Assembly: GCA_003670825.1 (NCBI GenBank)
Contig: QWQL01000013.1
Location: forward strand, 1-9,141
DNA: 9,141 nt
From: Planctomycetota bacterium
GTDB taxonomy: Bacteria > Planctomycetota > Planctomycetia > Pirellulales > UBA1268
Direction of reading: 5' to 3'
Positions 7,412-9,141 of the stretch are shown piece by piece. Position 1 is the first letter of the stretch. Each line of letters starts with the position of its first letter. The notes under the pieces are model-generated. The model worked only from the letters and a program-made list of their open reading frames with translations, searched no databases and was not told where the DNA came from. The translations under genes were made by a program, and so were the position numbers.

Positions 7412-9141
7412 ATCGCACACTTCTTCATCGAGCGGCCGATCTTCGCGTCGGTGATCTCGATCGTGCTGGTGCTCTGCGGCGGGGTCGCCTCGCTCACGCT
7501 ACCCACCACGCAGTACCCCGACATCACTCCCCCCACGATCGAAGTCTCGACGATCTATCCCGGAGCCAATGCGGAGCTCGTCCGCGACACGATCGCCGCC
7601 CCGATCGAGCAGCAGGTCAGCGGTGTCGAAAACGCGCTGGCTATGAGCTCGCAGTGCACCAACGACGGCCGCTATCGGCTGACGGTCACATTCGCCCCTG
7701 GCACCGACCTCAACATGGCGCAGGTGCTCACGCAGGTCCGCGTGACGCTGGCGATGCCGATCTTGCCCGACCTCGTCCAGCGGGAGGGGGTGGCGGTGCT
7801 GAAGAAGTCGCCGGCGGCGATGATGATCGTCAACTTCACCGCCGCGAAAGACACCGCCGGCAAACCGCTCTACGACGAGACCTTTCTTTCCAACTACGCC
7901 ACGATCCAGATCCGCGACGAACTGCTCCGGCTCGAGGGCGTCGGCGACGTCGACTTCATCGGGCAGCGGGACTACAGCATGCGGGTCTGGCTCGACCCGG
8001 AGAAGATGGCGGCGGTCGGCCTATCGCCCGGCGACATCCGCATGGCGCTGGAAAACCAGAACTTCCAGGTGGCGGCGGGCAGCGTCGGCCAGCAGCCGGC
8101 CCCCGGCGGCCAGGCCTTCCAGATTCCGCTCTCGGCGGTGGGCCGGCTGATCACGGCCGGTGAGTTCGGTGACGTGATCGTCAAGGAGACCGACGCAGAA
8201 ACCGGCGATGTCGCCAGCGTGATCGTGCGGTTGCGAGACGTCGCGAGGGTCGAGCTCGGCGCCCAGTTTTACGATCAGATCTGCCGGCTCGACGGTGAGC
8301 CGAGCGTGGGCATGAACATTTACCAACTGCCCGGGTCGAACGCGATCGAGACCGCCGAGGCCGTGCGGACAAAGCTGGCGACGCTCGGCGAGCGGTTTCC
8401 CAAGGGGCTCCGGGCGCAGGTCGTCTACGACACGACGCCCTTCATCGAGGAGTCGAAGGCCGAGGTGCTCAAGACGCTCCGCGACGCGATCCTGCTCGTG
8501 GCCCTGGTCGTGCTTCTGTTCCTGCAGAACTGGCGGGCCACGCTGATCCCGCTGGTCGCGGTACCCGTGGCGATCGTCGGCACGTTCGTGTTCATGGCGG
8601 CGTTCGGCTTCAGCCTCAACAACCTCTCGCTCTTCGGCCTGGTACTGGCGATCGGGATCGTGGTCGACGACGCGATCGTCGTGGTCGAGAACGTGGAACG
8701 CTGGATCGAGCACGGGCTCACGCCGCGGGAGGCGTCGTTCAAGGCCATGGAGGAGGTGACAGGGCCGGTGATCGGCGTGGCGCTGGTGCTCTGCGCCGTG
8801 TTCGTGCCATGCAGCTTGATCTCCGGCATCGTCGGCCAGTTCTTTCGGCAGTTCGCCCTCACGATCGCCGTCTCGACGTTGCTCTCGGCGGTCAACTCCC
8901 TGACGCTCTCTCCCGCGCTCGCCGCGATTCTGCTCAGGCCGAAGGGAACACCCCCCGATGCTATCGATCGGGTCCTGGAATCGGTGTGCGGATGGATCTT
9001 CCGCGGTTTCAATGCGATGTTTGCGGCGGTCACGCGGGCCTACGCATGGCTGGTGCGGGGGGCGATCGGGCTGGCCGCGCCGATCCTGCTCGTGTTCGCC
9101 GGCCTGCTCGCGGTCACCTGGCTGTTGTTCACGATCACCCC
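7409..9141 (+). CDS. HAE1-family RND efflux permease (RND2), 3' partial
   Basis: This is a second AcrB-like proton-driven exporter of the inner membrane, open for 577 codons to the window edge. It shows the canonical N-terminus MIAHFFIERPIFASVIS with TM1. The first periplasmic loop follows, with VGDVDFIGQRDYSMRVWLDPEKM and ENQNFQVAAGSVG parallel to AcrB. Then come TM2-TM6, with the TM4 relay pair Asp420-Asp421 in VVDDAIVVVENVER (bases 8666-8671), and FFRQFALTIAVSTLLSAVNSLTLSPALAA. The cut falls in TM7, so the second loop and the TM10 lysine cannot be checked. It is a close paralogue of RND1 but carries a net eight extra codons in the first loop, for example around AAKDTAGKPLY and ETDAETGDVAS. 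A tandem or mixed-trimer partner of RND1 is possible, not shown. Confidence 0.94.
   Translation, partial: MIAHFFIERPIFASVISIVLVLCGGVASLTLPTTQYPDITPPTIEVSTIYPGANAELVRDTIAAPIEQQVSGVENALAMSSQCTNDGRYRLTVTFAPGTDLNMAQVLTQVRVTLAMPILPDLVQREGVAVLKKSPAAMMIVNFTAAKDTAGKPLYDETFLSNYATIQIRDELLRLEGVGDVDFIGQRDYSMRVWLDPEKMAAVGLSPGDIRMALENQNFQVAAGSVGQQPAPGGQAFQIPLSAVGRLITAGEFGDVIVKETDAETGDVASVIVRLRDVARVELGAQFYDQICRLDGEPSVGMNIYQLPGSNAIETAEAVRTKLATLGERFPKGLRAQVVYDTTPFIEESKAEVLKTLRDAILLVALVVLLFLQNWRATLIPLVAVPVAIVGTFVFMAAFGFSLNNLSLFGLVLAIGIVVDDAIVVVENVERWIEHGLTPREASFKAMEEVTGPVIGVALVLCAVFVPCSLISGIVGQFFRQFALTIAVSTLLSAVNSLTLSPALAAILLRPKGTPPDAIDRVLESVCGWIFRGFNAMFAAVTRAYAWLVRGAIGLAAPILLVFAGLLAVTWLLFTIT
8471..8496 (+). 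repeat. Direct repeat shared by RND1 and RND2 (copy 2)
   Basis: This is the partner of 1004-1029, in the same orientation and 7467 bases downstream, inside RND2. Because the two copies flank the whole surface-protein gene, they are a possible site for homologous exchange. Confidence 0.8.

Overview
This is a high-GC window with coding on the + strand only. It holds two large RND-type efflux permease genes in the same orientation, with a single giant repeat-rich surface-protein gene between them. The middle gene ends in a PEP-CTERM sorting signal and carries autotransporter-type repeats. With the GC-rich codon use and the N-terminal style of the mature protein (a 'W-N-x-G-G-N-W-S-x-G-x-V-P' opening), this suggests a planctomycete, perhaps Pirellulales-like. 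Verrucomicrobiota is the main alternative. The assignment is an inference from protein style, not from a marker gene.

Layout. Bases 2-3169 hold an HAE1/AcrB-like RND permease (RND1), which lacks only about a dozen N-terminal residues upstream of the window. Bases 3170-3420 are a 251-nt non-coding gap with a possible sigma70-like promoter at its left edge and a nested inverted-repeat structure in the middle. Bases 3421-7404 encode a 1327-residue exported protein: signal peptide, an array of 47-residue T5SS/PEP-CTERM-type repeats, a PATR-type beta-strand domain, a second repeat array, a second PATR-type domain, a C-terminal domain with a PGNSPG motif, and the PEP-CTERM anchor. Four bases after its stop, at 7409, a second HAE1 RND permease (RND2) begins. 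It stays open to the window edge at 9141, where it is cut in transmembrane segment 7.

How the genes may work together. The two RND proteins are clear paralogues and both keep the proton-relay Asp-Asp pair. They could form two homotrimers or a mixed trimer of the MdtBC kind, served by a membrane fusion protein that is not in the window. The surface-protein gene abuts RND2 so closely that co-transcription is likely. A very large PEP-CTERM protein inside an efflux locus is the unusual feature here. No RNA gene, CRISPR array, insertion sequence or convincing intrinsic terminator was found.
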